Assembly (NCBI RefSeq): GCF_900115705.1
Contig: NZ_FOXL01000005.1
Coordinates: 1-64,000 of the forward strand
Direction: 5' to 3'
Length of the DNA stretch: 64,000 nt
DNA from: Frateuria terrea
Lineage (GTDB): Bacteria; Pseudomonadota; Gammaproteobacteria; Xanthomonadales; Rhodanobacteraceae
The notes below the pieces were generated by a model that was given only the letters and a program-made list of their open reading frames with translations, did not search any database and was not told where the DNA came from. A program made the translations under genes and the position numbers. Position 1 is the first letter of the stretch, and each line of letters opens with the position of its first letter. Shown here piece after piece: positions 1-9,660 of this stretch.

Positions 1-1
1 G

Positions 2-331
2 GCCAACCAACCCCTGCTCACCGCCTATCTCATGCGGGACGAGCTGAAACGGCTGTGGTTTTACCGTCGGCCGGGCTGGGCCAAGCAAGCATGGGAACAC
101 TGGCTCGAACAGGCCATGAGCAGCGGCATCGCCGCGCTGGCGCTGTTCGCGCAACGGCTCAAGGCCTATCTGCACGGCATCCTTTCCCGATGCCGGTACC
201 CGCTCAACACCAGTGTCGTCGAAGGCATCAACAACACGATCAAGGTCATCAAGCGCCGGGCCTACGGCTACCGGGATCAGGACTATTTCTTCCTGAAGAT
301 CCGTGCCGCCTTCCCCGGCATTCCGCGATGA
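2..331 (+). CDS. ISL3-family transposase, C-terminal fragment (cut by window edge)
   Basis: The reading frame is open from the first bases of the window and ends at a TGA, so only about the last 109 residues are visible. The segment with LNTSVVEGINNTIKVIKRRA followed by a GYRDQDYFFLKI stretch is characteristic of the C-terminal part of ISL3-type DDE transposases, where the last catalytic Glu lies in the VEGINN motif. Such enzymes cut and rejoin insertion-sequence ends. The upstream part, and whether it is intact, cannot be judged. No clear terminal inverted repeat is visible between the stop codon and the pnp terminator, so the right end of the element may be lost or very short. It converges with pnp. 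Confidence 0.8.
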   Translation, partial: ANQPLLTAYLMRDELKRLWFYRRPGWAKQAWEHWLEQAMSSGIAALALFAQRLKAYLHGILSRCRYPLNTSVVEGINNTIKVIKRRAYGYRDQDYFFLKIRAAFPGIPR

Positions 332-332
332 A

Positions 333-366
333 CCAAAAAAAAGCGGGCCCTTGGCCCGCTTTTTTC
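333..366. terminator. Bidirectional intrinsic terminator between transposase and pnp
   Basis: A 9-bp GC-rich stem (341-349 paired with 353-361, loop of 3) is flanked by an A-run on the left and a T-run on the right. It can therefore stop transcription of the transposase on the plus strand and of the pnp operon on the minus strand. Confidence 0.85.
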
Positions 367-385
367 TACCCATGAAACGAGGCGA

Positions 386-2491
386 TCAACCGTTGGCGGC
401 TTCGTCTTCGGCCACGGCCTTGATGGACAGGCGGATGCGACCCTGCTTGTCCACTTCGAGCACCTTGACCTTCACGATGTCGCCTTCCTTGAGCTTGTCC
501 GAGACCTTCTCCACGCGCTCGGAGGAGATCTGCGAGACGTGCACCAGGCCGTCCTTGCCCGGCATGATGGTCACGAACGCGCCGAAGTCCATCAGCTTGG
601 CGACCTTGCCCTCGTAGATGCGGCCCGGCTCGACGTCGGAAACGATCTGTTCGATCCGCTTCTTGGCCTCGTCGGCCGCCAGGCGGTTGACCGAGGCGAT
701 GATGACGGTGCCGTCGTCGCTGATATCGATCGTGGTGCCGGTCTCTTCGGTGATCGAGCGGATGGTGGCGCCGCCCTTGCCGATGACCTCGCGGATCTTG
801 TCCGGATGGATCTTGATGGTGAGCAGGCGCGGGGCGTACTCGCTCATCTCCGAGCGCGGCGTGCTGATCACCTTGGCCATCTCGCCCAGGATGTGCAGGC
901 GGCCACGCTTGGCCTGCTCCAGCGCCACCTTCATGATCTCTTCGGTGATGCCGTCGATCTTGATGTCCATCTGCAGCGCGGAGATGCCGTCGGCGCTACC
1001 GGCAACCTTGAAGTCCATGTCGCCCAGGTGATCCTCGTCGCCCAGGATGTCGGACAGCACCACGAACTGCTCGCCTTCCTTGACCAGGCCCATGGCGATG
1101 CCGGCGACCGGCGCCTTCAGCGGCACGCCGGCGTCCATCATGGCCAGCGAGGAACCGCACACCGAGGCCATCGAGGACGAACCGTTCGACTCGGTGATCT
1201 CCGAGACCACGCGCAGCACGTACGGGAATTCCTCGATCGAGGGCTTGACCGCCTGCACGCCACGCTTGGCGAGGCGGCCGTGGCCGATCTCGCGACGCTT
1301 CGGCGCGCCGAAGCGCCCGGCCTCGCCCACCGAGAACGGCGGGAAGTTGTAGTGGAACAGGAACGGATCCTTCGACTCGCCTTCCGGCGCGTCGATGATC
1401 TGTGCGTCGCGGGTGGTGCCCAGCGTGGCCACGACCAGAGCCTGCGTCTCGCCGCGGGTGAACAGGGCCGACCCGTGGGTGCGCGGCAGCACGCCAACGC
1501 GGACGGTGATCGGGCGGATGTCGTCGAGCTGGCGGCCGTCGATGCGCACCTTGGTTTTGAGTACGCTGTCGCGCATGGTGCGGTACTCGAGCTCGCCGAA
1601 TTCCTTGGCGAGTTCGGCGCTCGACCAGCCGTTGGCCTCGGCCTGGCCCTTGAGTGCCTCCAGCACGTCCGCCTTGATCGCGGCGATCGCGTCGCGGCGC
1701 TGCAGCTTGTCGCGCACCTGGAAGGCCTCTTCCAGCTTGTTGCCGACCTCGCCCTTGAGCGCGGCGACCAACGATTCGTTGCGCGCCGGCGGCTGCCAGC
1801 TCGAGGAAGGCTTGGCCGCCTCGGTGGCGAGCTCGGCGATGGCGTTGATCGCGGCCTGCATGTGCTTGTGGCCGAACATCACCGCACCGAGCATCACTTC
1901 CTCGGACAGCAGCTTGGCCTCGGATTCCACCATCAACACCGCACCAGCGGTACCAGCCACGACCAGGTCCAGGTCGGAGGTCTTCAGCTCGGTGTGGGTC
2001 GGGTTGAGCAGGTACTGGCCGTTGGCGTAGCCGACGCGGGCGGCGCCGATCGGGCCCTTGAACGGGATGCCGGCCAGGCTGAGCGCGGCAGAGGCGCCGA
2101 GCATGGCGGGAATGTCGCCATCGATTTCCGGGTTCAGCGAAACGACCTGTGCGATGACCTGCACTTCGTTCTTGTAGTCCTCGGGAAACAGCGGGCGGAC
2201 CGGACGATCGATCAGGCGCGAGGTCAGCGTTTCCTTTTCGGTCGGGCGGCCTTCGCGCTTGAAGAAGCCGCCCGGAATGCGGCCGGCCGAGTAGAACTTC
2301 TCGACGTAGTCGACGGTGAGCGGGAAGAAATCCTGCCCCTCGCGCGGCTTGGCCGCCGCGACCGCGGTGACCAGCACCACGGTGCCGCCCATGCTGACCA
2401 TGACCGCACCGGATGCCTGGCGGGCGATTTCGCCCGTCTCCAGTGTGACTTCGTGATTACCGTACTGGAATGACTTGGTTACTTTCGCCAC
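386..2491 (-). CDS. pnp: Polyribonucleotide nucleotidyltransferase (PNPase)
   Basis: This 701-residue protein degrades RNA phosphorolytically from the 3' end and is a partner of RNase E in the degradosome. Two RNase PH-like domains fill roughly residues 1-210 and 310-540 around an all-helical linker. A KH domain follows with the GxxG loop VIGKGG near residue 568, then an S1 domain from about 622 to 690 ([14 protein letters not shown]). Length is normal for the family. The start is a GTG at 2491-2489, chosen because the protein begins [10 protein letters not shown] and a GAGGAG ribosome binding site lies just upstream. It is the last gene of the rimP-pnp cluster, 18 bp after rpsO, and ends at the hairpin at 341-361. 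Confidence 0.98.
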   Translation of the reverse strand: MAKVTKSFQYGNHEVTLETGEIARQASGAVMVSMGGTVVLVTAVAAAKPREGQDFFPLTVDYVEKFYSAGRIPGGFFKREGRPTEKETLTSRLIDRPVRPLFPEDYKNEVQVIAQVVSLNPEIDGDIPAMLGASAALSLAGIPFKGPIGAARVGYANGQYLLNPTHTELKTSDLDLVVAGTAGAVLMVESEAKLLSEEVMLGAVMFGHKHMQAAINAIAELATEAAKPSSSWQPPARNESLVAALKGEVGNKLEEAFQVRDKLQRRDAIAAIKADVLEALKGQAEANGWSSAELAKEFGELEYRTMRDSVLKTKVRIDGRQLDDIRPITVRVGVLPRTHGSALFTRGETQALVVATLGTTRDAQIIDAPEGESKDPFLFHYNFPPFSVGEAGRFGAPKRREIGHGRLAKRGVQAVKPSIEEFPYVLRVVSEITESNGSSSMASVCGSSLAMMDAGVPLKAPVAGIAMGLVKEGEQFVVLSDILGDEDHLGDMDFKVAGSADGISALQMDIKIDGITEEIMKVALEQAKRGRLHILGEMAKVISTPRSEMSEYAPRLLTIKIHPDKIREVIGKGGATIRSITEETGTTIDISDDGTVIIASVNRLAADEAKKRIEQIVSDVEPGRIYEGKVAKLMDFGAFVTIMPGKDGLVHVSQISSERVEKVSDKLKEGDIVKVKVLEVDKQGRIRLSIKAVAEDEAANG

Positions 2492-2509
2492 GTTTGGTCT
2501 CCTCGTGGG

Positions 2510-2779
2510 TTAACGGCGGAGGCCGAGACGTTCGATCAGGCTCTGGTAACGAGCCAGGTCGCGGTCCTTGAGGTAAGCGAGCAGGCTCTTGCGGCGGTTG
2601 ACCAGCTGCAGCAGGCCACGACGCGAGTGGTGGTCCTGCTTGTGTTCCTTGAAATGACCGGTGAGGTGCTCGATGCGAGCCGACAGCAGGGCCACTTGCA
2701 CCTCCGGCGAGCCGGTGTCGTTCGGCACGCGGCCGTAGTCAGCAATGATCTTGCTGGTCTGTTCTGCGGTAAGGGACAT
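2510..2779 (-). CDS. rpsO: 30S ribosomal protein S15
   Basis: The 89-residue protein matches S15 along its full length: it begins [11 protein letters not shown], contains the [16 protein letters not shown] helix and the [12 protein letters not shown] rRNA-binding loop, and ends in the basic IERLGLRR tail. S15 binds 16S rRNA and nucleates assembly of the 30S platform. The frame is open further upstream, but the ATG at 2779 fits the family length exactly and has GGAAGAG before it. The gene is followed directly by pnp, the universal rpsO-pnp pair. A candidate promoter and a long hairpin lie in the leader, where S15 usually controls its own translation. Confidence 0.98.
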   Translation of the reverse strand: MSLTAEQTSKIIADYGRVPNDTGSPEVQVALLSARIEHLTGHFKEHKQDHHSRRGLLQLVNRRKSLLAYLKDRDLARYQSLIERLGLRR

Positions 2780-2812
2780 GGGTATCTCTTCCTTCAAAAT
2801 GCGGATGCGGAA

Positions 2813-2848
2813 CTTGTGCAACCTCACCGCCGGGTGGGGTTGCACAAG
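2813..2848 (-). promoter_or_regulatory. Long hairpin in rpsO leader, candidate S15 autoregulatory structure
   Basis: Two 16-nt arms (2813-2828 and 2833-2848) are complementary at 15 positions around a 4-nt loop. The structure sits 34 nt upstream of the rpsO start and downstream of the candidate promoter, so it would be in the leader RNA. There is no U-tract after it on the minus strand, which argues against a plain terminator. S15 is known to bind its own leader in many bacteria through structures that differ between phyla; the regulatory role here is inferred. Confidence 0.55.
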
Positions 2849-2887
2849 CTCCGCTGGTTGGATGTAAAGCTCTGGAACAAGCTCGCT

Positions 2888-2917
2888 ATTGTAGCGAGGG
2901 CGGGCGGTTGGCAACAA
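2888..2917 (-). promoter_or_regulatory. Candidate rpsO promoter
   Basis: Read on the minus strand, a TACAAT box at 2893-2888 (5 of 6 consensus positions) is preceded at 18 bp by TTGTTG (2917-2912), or at the shorter distance of 15 bp by the better TTGCCA (2914-2909). It would give rpsO-pnp a promoter separate from the upstream operon, as in E. coli. The -35 assignment is uncertain. Confidence 0.45.
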
Positions 2918-2983
2918 GAGCGCGGAATCCGGCCCGATCGGTGTTCTTTCCCGAGTTTGCCGGAAGTCCCGATGGGCCGCGAC

Positions 2984-3928
2984 TCAAGAACCAGGCAGAT
3001 TGAAGCCGCGGACGATGCGCACACGCCCGGCCGGGTCCGGTTCGACCAGCGCGAGCAGGCGGCCGCCAGGGCTGAAGGCAGCGCTACGGCCTTGCTCCAA
3101 CGGGCCCGGCCAGGGGATCTGCCGGCCCTGGGTGACCGCAAGCGCCTGGGACTCGTCCAGCGGCAGTGCCGGCAGATCGGCCACGCCGGCGGACAGCGGC
3201 AGCAGCCACGCGTCCAGCGCGGCCTCGCCCTGCCCCGCCGCCTGCTCCAGCCCGGCAAGGGTGACCATGGCCGGTTCCCGGAAAGGCTCCACCCAAAGGC
3301 GACGCAGCGACGCCAGGTGGGCGCCGCAGCCCAGCCGCTCGCCCAGGTCGACCGCCAGGCTGCGGATGTAGGTGCCCGACCCGCACTCGACCAGCAGGCG
3401 CAGGCGGTCGCCCTCGTGCGCCAGCAGTTCGAGGCGGTGGACATCCACCTCGCGTGGCGGCACGTCGACCATCTCCCCGCGCCGGGCCTTTACGTAAAGC
3501 GGCTCGCCGTCCTGCTTGAGGGCCGAGTACACGGGCGGCACCTGCACGATACGGCCGCGCAACGAGGCAAGCGCCTGTTCGAGGGCGGCATCGTCCAGCG
3601 CCGGCACGGGCCGCTGCTCGACCACCTCGCCCTCCAGGTCCGCCGTGGTGGTGGTGGTGCCCAGCCGGCACTCCGCGAGATACGCCTTGCGCGAGCCCAG
3701 CAGCATGCCGGCGATCTTGGTCGCTTCGCCGAAGCACAGCGGCAGCAGGCCGGTGGCCAGCGGATCGAGCGCACCGGTGTGACCGCCCTTGGCCGCGCGC
3801 AGCAACCGGCGTGCGGCCTGCAGGGCCTGGTTGGAGCTCATGCCCAGCGGCTTGTCGAGCAGCAGGACGCCGTGCAGGTCGCGCAGGCCCTGGCGGATGC
3901 CCCGGAGGTTACGACTTGCCTTCGCCAT
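2984..3928 (-). CDS. truB: tRNA pseudouridine(55) synthase TruB
   Basis: This 314-residue enzyme makes pseudouridine 55 in the T-loop of nearly all tRNAs. The catalytic motif GGHTGALDPLATG places the nucleophilic Asp at residue 55, and the N-terminal GVLLLDKPLGMSSN is typical of TruB. The substrate-binding GTYIRSLAVDLGE motif follows in the middle, and a PUA-like tail closes the protein. The ATG start at 3928 overlaps the end of rbfA by 20 bp, so the two are probably translationally coupled. The gene stands between rbfA and rpsO, the order usual in gammaproteobacteria. Confidence 0.97.
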   Translation of the reverse strand: MAKASRNLRGIRQGLRDLHGVLLLDKPLGMSSNQALQAARRLLRAAKGGHTGALDPLATGLLPLCFGEATKIAGMLLGSRKAYLAECRLGTTTTTADLEGEVVEQRPVPALDDAALEQALASLRGRIVQVPPVYSALKQDGEPLYVKARRGEMVDVPPREVDVHRLELLAHEGDRLRLLVECGSGTYIRSLAVDLGERLGCGAHLASLRRLWVEPFREPAMVTLAGLEQAAGQGEAALDAWLLPLSAGVADLPALPLDESQALAVTQGRQIPWPGPLEQGRSAAFSPGGRLLALVEPDPAGRVRIVRGFNLPGS

Positions 3929-4289
3929 CGGTAGTTGGCTGGATATCGCCAGAATCGCGCAGCAGGCGCTCGATGCGCTCGCTCTTGTCGACCGAATCGT
4001 CGTACTTGAAGCGCAGTTCCGGTACCCGTCGCAGGCGCATGCCGCGCGAGAGCGTGCGGCGGAACTCCACGCCCAGTTCGTTGAGCGCCTTGACCGCTTC
4101 CTTGGCGCGTTCCGGCTGCAACGCAGTCACCCAGACGGTAGCCCAGTCGAGGTCGCGAGTGACTTCCACGTCGGACACGCTCACCGAGGGCAGCGCGTGG
4201 TCGCGCACGGCCGCGTGCACCAGCAGGCCGAGTTCACGGCGGAGCTCGGCGCCTACGCGGTCGGTGCGTTTGAAGTCGCGGGAGGGCAT
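3909..4289 (-). CDS. rbfA: 30S ribosome-binding factor RbfA
   Basis: The 126-residue protein is a KH-fold 16S rRNA maturation factor needed for 30S assembly and growth in the cold. It opens MPSRDFKRTDRVGAELRREL, carries the conserved VSDVEVTRDLDWATVWV core and the RRVPELRFKYD strand, and ends with a charged tail. The frame is open upstream through the repeat element, but ATG 4289 fits the family start. The 3' end overlaps truB. Upstream lie a repeat-rich spacer of 175 bp and infB, so the repeat hairpins fall inside the operon mRNA. Confidence 0.96.
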   Translation of the reverse strand: MPSRDFKRTDRVGAELRRELGLLVHAAVRDHALPSVSVSDVEVTRDLDWATVWVTALQPERAKEAVKALNELGVEFRRTLSRGMRLRRVPELRFKYDDSVDKSERIERLLRDSGDIQPTTDGEGKS

Positions 4290-4337
4290 GGATGCTCCAA
4301 TCAGATTGCGTTGCCGCGCCAGCGGCGGCCTCGTTGT

Positions 4338-4452
4338 CACCTCTCCCCCTCGGGGGAGAGGATGGGTGAGGGGCGGGGCTCGCCTTAGACCAGAAACAGG
4401 CTGAGGCCAGTGCGGCCCCTCACCGCGGCCCTCTCCCCTGAGGGAGAGGGAG
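4338..4452. repeat. Pair of inverted REP-like palindromic repeats in the rbfA-infB spacer
   Basis: The left unit (4338-4373) holds a perfect hairpin, 4341-4348 with 4353-4360. The right unit (4416-4452) holds a 9-bp hairpin, 4429-4437 with 4442-4450. The right unit resembles the reverse complement of the left, including the flanking gtgagggg/cccctcac block, so the two face each other like a BIME. Such units are scattered in intergenic regions of Xanthomonadales genomes and can stabilise or attenuate operon mRNA. Confidence 0.8.
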
Positions 4453-4464
4453 CAAAGCGCCGCA

Positions 4465-7215
4465 TTACAGCGTGCGGGCAACCTCGATGCGCTCGAAGCA
4501 CTCGATCTGGTCGCCCACCTTGACGTCGTTGTACTGCTTCACGGCGATACCGCATTCCATGCCGTTGCGTACCTCGTCGACCAGCTCCTTGAAGCGGCGC
4601 AGCGATTCCAGTTCACCCTGGAACACCACCGTGTTGTCGCGCAGCACGCGGATCGGCTTGTTCCGCTTGACCGTGCCCTCGGTGACCATGCAGCCGGCCA
4701 CCGCGCCGAACTTGGAGCTGCGGAACACCTCGCGCACCTGCGCGATGCCGATGATCTCCTCGCGCACTTCCACGCCCAGCAGGCCGGATGCCGCCTGCTT
4801 CACCTGGTCGATGACGTCGTAGATGATCGAGAAGTAGCGCACGTCCAGGCCGGCGGTATCGATCACCTTGCGTGCCGAAGCATCGGCGCGCACGTTGAAG
4901 CCGATGATCAGGGCCTTCGACGCGGCCGCGAGCGTGGCATCGGACTCGGTGATACCGCCGACACCGGCTGCGATCACGTTGACCTTCACGTTCTCGTTGC
5001 CGATCTGGCTCAGCGAGTCGCGCAGTGCCTGCACCGAACCCTGCACGTCGGCCTTGACCAGGATGTTGAGCGTCTGCTGCTCGTTGCCCTGACCCATTTG
5101 CGCCATGATGTCCTCGAGGCGGTTGGCCTTGCTGACCATGCGCGTCTCGCGGCGCTTCTGCTGGCGCTCGGCGGCCACTTCGCGTGCCAGGCGCTCGTCA
5201 GCCACTACCACGAAGTCGTCGCCCGCTTCCGGCACGCCAGAGAGGCCCAGCACCTGCACCGGGATGGACGGACCGGCTTCCTGCACGGTCTTGCCGGTCT
5301 CGTCGACCAGCGCGCGCATGCGACCGTATTCGACGCCGCATACGACGAAATCGCCACGCTTGAGCGTGCCCTGTTGCACCAGCACGGTCGCCACCGGGCC
5401 CCGGCCCTTGTCCAGGCTCGACTCGATCACCACGCCGGAGGCGGCGCCGTCGAACACGGCGGTCAGCTCCATCACTTCGGCCTGCACCGAGATCGCATCG
5501 AGCAGGTCGTCGATGCCCATGCCGGTCTTGGCCGAGACGGGCACGAAAGGCGTATCGCCGCCCCACTCTTCCGGGATGACTTCCAGGTTGCCCAGGCCCT
5601 GCTTGACGTGATCCGGGTTGGCGTCGGACTTGTCCATCTTGTTGAGCGCCACGATCAGCGGCACCTTGGCGGCGCGTGCGTGCTGCACGGCCTCGGCCGT
5701 CTGCGGCATCACGCCGTCGTCGGCGGCGACCACCAGCACCACGATGTCGGTGGACTGCGCGCCGCGGGCGCGCATCGCGGTGAACGCGGCGTGGCCCGGG
5801 GTGTCGAGGAAGGTGATCACGCCCTTGGGCGTTTCCACGTGATACGCGCCGATGTGTTGCGTGATGCCGCCGGCCTCGCCCGCGGCCACCTTGGTGCGGC
5901 GGATGTAGTCCAGCAGCGAGGTCTTGCCGTGGTCGACGTGGCCCATGATGGTGACCACCGCCGGACGCGGCGACTTCTCGCCTTCCAGTTCGGCGCTCTG
6001 CGTGTGCGCGGCCAGCGCGGCCTCGGCATTGTTCTCGCTCGCCTCCACCGGCGTGTGGCCCAGTTCCTCGACCACCAGCGTCGCGGTGTCGCGATCGATG
6101 GTCTGGTTGATGGTGGCCATCACGCCCATCTTGAAGAGCGCCTTGACCACCTCCGAACCCTTGACCGCCATCTTCTGCGCCAGATCGGCGACCAGGTTGG
6201 CTTCGCCCACGACCACCTCGCGCACCACCGGCGCGGTGGGACGCGAGAAGCCATGCGCACCGGCGGCGGCACTGGTACCGCCGCGGCTGATGTCGCGGCC
6301 GCCCTTGCCGGGCTTGCCGCGCTTGCTGGAACGGCGTGCGCGGTCGGCCTCGGACAAGTGCAGCTCGCCACCAGCGAAACGCTTGCCACCGGGGCCCTCG
6401 TCGCGGTCGCGGCCGTAGCGCGCCTTGGCGCCACCGCGCGCATCGGCCGGGGCCGGGGCCGGTGCAGGCGCCGGAGCGGGAGCCGGCGCCGCGACGACGA
6501 CCTTCTTCTCGCGCTTACGGGGCTCATGGATGCGCGGCACGATCATGCCAAACGCACTGTGGTCGGTGCTGGAGGACGGCACCGGCGCGGCGGCGGTCCT
6601 GGCTACGGGAGCCCCTGCCTCGGCAGCAGCTTCCTGGATGGGTGCCTCCGCCGCGGCCGGCGCCTCGGCCGCTTGCTCGATGACGGCCGGCTCGCTCTGG
6701 CGATGGGCTTCCTCGGCCTGGCGCTGTTCCTCCAGCGCGCGCTGCTGCGCTTCGTGCTGGCGGCGCTGCTCGGCCTCCAGACGCTCGCGCTCCTCGTGCT
6801 CGCGTTGCTGCTGCGACTCGGCCAGCTTGCGCACGGCCTCCTCGCGCTCCGGCTCGGCGCTCGCTTCCTCGGCGATGACGCTGCGCTTGACGTAGGTGCG
6901 CTTGGCGCGCACTTCCACGTTGACCGTCTTGGCGCTGCTGGCGGCACCGCGGCCGCCGGGCGTGGCGACCTTCAGTTCGCTGACCTTGCGGCGCTTGAGG
7001 GTGATCTGGCGCGGCGCGCTGTCCTCCACTTCGGGAGTCGCTTCGCCTTTGCCATGGGTGCGGCGCAGGAAGCCCAGCAGCTTCACCTTCTCGGTGCTGC
7101 TGATGACCTGCTCCGGATCGGAGAAATTCATGCCTGCCTCACCGAGCTGCCCCAGCAGCTTGGCGACCGGCATACCCAGCACCTGGGCAAGTTGTTTGAT
7201 CGTTACATCCGACAT
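4465..7215 (-). CDS. infB: Translation initiation factor IF-2
   Basis: At 916 residues this is a long gammaproteobacterial IF-2, the GTPase that places initiator tRNA on the 30S subunit. An IF2_N domain fills residues 1-50. A Glu/Arg/Gln-rich probable coiled coil follows (about 115-170), then Ala/Pro-rich linker with an alternating AP run near 245-260, and a second IF2_N-like domain (about 330-390). The G domain has G1 GHVDHGKT, G3 DTPGH and G4 NKMD, and the C-terminal half carries the beta-barrel and initiator-tRNA domains ending EVARTL. The start is ATG 7215. It follows nusA by 127 bp in the classic rimP-nusA-infB order. Confidence 0.98.
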   Translation of the reverse strand: MSDVTIKQLAQVLGMPVAKLLGQLGEAGMNFSDPEQVISSTEKVKLLGFLRRTHGKGEATPEVEDSAPRQITLKRRKVSELKVATPGGRGAASSAKTVNVEVRAKRTYVKRSVIAEEASAEPEREEAVRKLAESQQQREHEERERLEAEQRRQHEAQQRALEEQRQAEEAHRQSEPAVIEQAAEAPAAAEAPIQEAAAEAGAPVARTAAAPVPSSSTDHSAFGMIVPRIHEPRKREKKVVVAAPAPAPAPAPAPAPADARGGAKARYGRDRDEGPGGKRFAGGELHLSEADRARRSSKRGKPGKGGRDISRGGTSAAAGAHGFSRPTAPVVREVVVGEANLVADLAQKMAVKGSEVVKALFKMGVMATINQTIDRDTATLVVEELGHTPVEASENNAEAALAAHTQSAELEGEKSPRPAVVTIMGHVDHGKTSLLDYIRRTKVAAGEAGGITQHIGAYHVETPKGVITFLDTPGHAAFTAMRARGAQSTDIVVLVVAADDGVMPQTAEAVQHARAAKVPLIVALNKMDKSDANPDHVKQGLGNLEVIPEEWGGDTPFVPVSAKTGMGIDDLLDAISVQAEVMELTAVFDGAASGVVIESSLDKGRGPVATVLVQQGTLKRGDFVVCGVEYGRMRALVDETGKTVQEAGPSIPVQVLGLSGVPEAGDDFVVVADERLAREVAAERQQKRRETRMVSKANRLEDIMAQMGQGNEQQTLNILVKADVQGSVQALRDSLSQIGNENVKVNVIAAGVGGITESDATLAAASKALIIGFNVRADASARKVIDTAGLDVRYFSIIYDVIDQVKQAASGLLGVEVREEIIGIAQVREVFRSSKFGAVAGCMVTEGTVKRNKPIRVLRDNTVVFQGELESLRRFKELVDEVRNGMECGIAVKQYNDVKVGDQIECFERIEVARTL

Positions 7216-7288
7216 CGTGTTCTTTCTCCGCCGTTCCCGCGCTTATCGTCCGTGCGGCCAGGCCTGCACGTCCACCTCCATCCATGGC

Positions 7289-7307
7289 GGAAGCCCGCAG
7301 GGCTTCC
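7289..7307. other. Hairpin in nusA-infB spacer
   Basis: A perfect 8-bp inverted repeat (7289-7296 with 7300-7307, loop of 3) sits in the 127-bp gap between the nusA stop and the infB start. No U-tract follows on either strand. It may be a processing or stability element; no other feature is visible in the gap. Confidence 0.5.
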
Positions 7308-7342
7308 TCGGCGCGCCCTTCCGAAGGCGCTGCCGTCCGCGG

Positions 7343-8842
7343 TTAGCCGCCCTTCTCCAGTCGTTCGATCATCGGTGCGCGGGCCGCCATGATCAACGCA
7401 GCGGCACGCTCCTCGTCCATGCCTTCGATGTCGATCAGGTCGTCGACCGCAAGGTCGGCCAGATCGTCCACCGTACCGATTTCGCGTGCAGCCAGCGCAT
7501 AGGCAGTGGCCTCGTCCATGCCCGGCAGGCCAAGCAGATCCTCGGACGGCTCGGCCATGCCCTCTTCCGCCGCCAGCGCCTCGGTGAGCAGCGCATCGCG
7601 GGCACGCGCGCGCAGCTCCTCGACGATGTCCTCGTCGAAGCCCTCGACCGCCAGCAGCTCGGCGCTGGGTACGTAGGCGATTTCCTCGACGCTGGAGAAG
7701 CCTTCCTGCACCAGGATGTTGGCGATCTCCTCGTCCACTTCCAGCTTGTCCATGAACAGCTGGCGCGCGGCCTGTTGCTCGGCCTCGCTCTTGGCGGTGA
7801 CCTGGTCCTGGGTCATCACGTTGAGCTGCCAGCCGGTGAGCTTGCTGGCCAGACGCACGTTCTGGCCGCCGCGGCCGATGGCCTGGGACAGCTTGTCCTC
7901 GGCCACCGCAATGTCCATCGAGTGCTTTTCCTCGTCCATGATGATGGACTGCACCTCGGCCGGCGCCATTGCGTTGATGACGTACTGCGCCTGGTTCTCG
8001 TGCCACAGAATGATGTCCACGCGCTCGCCGTTGAGCTCGTTGGACACCGCCTGCACGCGCGAGCCGCGCATGCCGATGCAGGCGCCGATCGGATCGGTGC
8101 GCGTGTCGTGGGCGAGCACGGCGATCTTGGCGCGATCACCCGGGTCGCGGGCGCAGCCCTTGATCTCGACCAGGCCCTGGCCGACCTCGGGTACCTCGAG
8201 CTTGAACAGCTCGATCATGAATTCCGGCGCCGCGCGCGAGACGAACAACTGCGGGCCGCGCACTTCGGAGCGAACTTCGTAGAGGTAACCACGCACGCGG
8301 TCGCCGACGCGGGCCGATTCGCGCGGGATGGTCTTGTCGCGCGGAATGAAGGCCTCGGCGTTGGAGCCCAGGTCCAGGTACACGTTGCCGCGCTCGACAC
8401 GCTTGACGATGCCGGTGATCAGTTCGCCGATGCGATCCTTGTAGGCGTCGACCACCTGCTGGCGCTCGGCCTCGCGCACGCGCTGCACGATCACCTGCTT
8501 GGCGGCCTGCGCGGCGATGCGGCCGAACTCGGCGTTCTCGATCTGCTGTTCGATGTAGTCGCCCACCTGCGCGTCATCGCGCTCGTCCACCGCGTCCATC
8601 AGGCGCAACTGGTGATAGGGCGATTCCATCTCACCATCGTCGGCGATCACTTCCCAACGGCGAAAAGTCTCGTAGTCGCCGCTCTGGCGGTCGATCGCCA
8701 CGCGGATGTCCGGATCCTCTTCCGGATAGCGCTTCTTGGCAGCCGAGGCCAGCGCGGCTTCCATCGCCTCGAAGATCACTTCGCGCGGCACGCCCTTTTC
8801 ATTGGCGACGGCATCGACGACCAGCAACAGTTCTTTGCTCAT
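7343..8842 (-). CDS. nusA: Transcription termination/antitermination protein NusA
   Basis: The 499-residue protein binds RNA polymerase and controls pausing, termination and antitermination. The N-terminal polymerase-binding domain starts [18 protein letters not shown]. The S1 domain (about residues 130-200) contains [16 protein letters not shown]. Two KH domains follow, with [14 protein letters not shown] and [14 protein letters not shown], and the C-terminus has two acidic helix-hairpin-helix repeats, as in E. coli NusA (495 residues). The frame is open 45 residues further upstream into the duplicated spacer, but ATG 8842 matches the family start. Located between rimP and infB; NusA is known to regulate this operon itself. 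Confidence 0.98.
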   Translation of the reverse strand: MSKELLLVVDAVANEKGVPREVIFEAMEAALASAAKKRYPEEDPDIRVAIDRQSGDYETFRRWEVIADDGEMESPYHQLRLMDAVDERDDAQVGDYIEQQIENAEFGRIAAQAAKQVIVQRVREAERQQVVDAYKDRIGELITGIVKRVERGNVYLDLGSNAEAFIPRDKTIPRESARVGDRVRGYLYEVRSEVRGPQLFVSRAAPEFMIELFKLEVPEVGQGLVEIKGCARDPGDRAKIAVLAHDTRTDPIGACIGMRGSRVQAVSNELNGERVDIILWHENQAQYVINAMAPAEVQSIIMDEEKHSMDIAVAEDKLSQAIGRGGQNVRLASKLTGWQLNVMTQDQVTAKSEAEQQAARQLFMDKLEVDEEIANILVQEGFSSVEEIAYVPSAELLAVEGFDEDIVEELRARARDALLTEALAAEEGMAEPSEDLLGLPGMDEATAYALAAREIGTVDDLADLAVDDLIDIEGMDEERAAALIMAARAPMIERLEKGG

Positions 8843-8857
8843 TGCAACCTCGGTATT

Positions 8858-8977
8858 TGTGCGTTCGTCCTGAACGCGAGAATCAAGAAGCGGCGGTCCG
8901 TGGCCGCAACCTTTGTTTTTGCGCGCATCCCTGGGCGCGAGGATCAAATAGCGGTCATCCATGGCCGCACTCTTCAA
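8858..8977. repeat. Imperfect 61-bp tandem duplication between rimP and nusA
   Basis: Two adjacent copies (about 8858-8916 and 8919-8977) line up at a period of 61 bp. The best conserved blocks are cgcgag-atcaa and tggccgca. Identity is roughly two thirds by eye. The repeats occupy almost the whole spacer between the rimP stop and the nusA start and so would be transcribed. Confidence 0.7.
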
Positions 8978-8980
8978 TTT

Positions 8981-9511
8981 CTACTGGCCAGCTTTCTTTG
9001 GCGCTTTCTTGCCGCCTGGCTTGGGCTGCGGCACGTAGCCGAGCGCTGCCCAATCCGGCACCACGCGCGCGCTTTCCACCGCATCGTGGTCGAATTCGAA
9101 GGTCTTGCCTTCCGCCTCGAAGGCCAGTCGTTCGCCGTCCACCGCGATCAGCTTGCCGCGCAGGCGGCGACGCCCCTCGACCGGCGCCTTCAGCAGCACC
9201 TTCACTTCCTGCCCCACGACCCGGGCGAACTGCTCCGCGGTGAACAGCGGGCGGTCGATGCCTGGCGAGGAAACCTCCAGCACGTAATGGCCCGGGATCG
9301 GGTCTTCCACGTCCAGCAGCGCCGACAGCTCGCGGCTGGCAGCCTCGCAATCGTCCAGCGTGACCTCGCGCCCCTCGGCGTGGTCGAGCACGTCCAGATA
9401 AACGCGCAGGGTACTCTGCCCCTGCGATGGGGAAAACTCCACACCGATGCATTCCAGCCCCAGGTCGGCCAGGACGTCGGTGAAGCGTTGTGCGAGTGCC
9501 TGCGTATCCAT
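8981..9511 (-). CDS. rimP: Ribosome maturation factor RimP
   Basis: This 176-residue protein helps mature the 30S subunit. It has the RimP N-terminal domain ([20 protein letters not shown], then [15 protein letters not shown]) and the conserved [15 protein letters not shown] motif at about residues 88-102, followed by the small SH3-like C-terminal domain. The tail [14 protein letters not shown] is basic. The ATG at 9511 was chosen over an upstream in-frame start because [10 protein letters not shown] fits the family N-terminus and the extra 14 residues run into a terminator-like hairpin. It heads the rimP-nusA-infB cluster just downstream of the initiator tRNA gene. Confidence 0.96.
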   Translation of the reverse strand: MDTQALAQRFTDVLADLGLECIGVEFSPSQGQSTLRVYLDVLDHAEGREVTLDDCEAASRELSALLDVEDPIPGHYVLEVSSPGIDRPLFTAEQFARVVGQEVKVLLKAPVEGRRRLRGKLIAVDGERLAFEAEGKTFEFDHDAVESARVVPDWAALGYVPQPKPGGKKAPKKAGQ

Positions 9512-9537
9512 AGTCGTCGTTTGCGTGGTTGCAGAAA

Positions 9538-9562
9538 CAAAAAATGGGCACAACGGCCCATT
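9538..9562 (-). terminator. Terminator-like hairpin in the rimP leader (possible attenuator)
   Basis: Read on the minus strand, a 7-bp stem (9562-9556 with 9549-9543, loop of 6) is followed directly by a U-tract. It lies about 27 nt before the rimP start codon and is the second such structure after the initiator tRNA, so rimP-nusA-infB expression would depend on read-through or an undetected promoter. Confidence 0.7.
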
Positions 9563-9660
9563 CCCTTACCCCGACGATGTGCCGACTCGTCCAGGCTCTT
9601 CCCGGCGGTACGTCGGCCATTTCGGCGGCCGCCGCACCACGACGCATCCTTGCGCCCAAC

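Noticed and set aside
539-2473. Open frame of 644 codons on the plus strand opposite pnp
   Set aside because: Its product is rich in Asp, Arg, His and Leu without any family pattern. It is the antisense shadow of a GC-rich gene whose own frame encodes a complete PNPase.
5098-7392. Open frame of 764 codons opposite infB
   Set aside because: Arg/His/Gly/Leu-rich low-complexity translation running across the infB start. It is an antisense shadow, and the minus strand encodes full IF-2.
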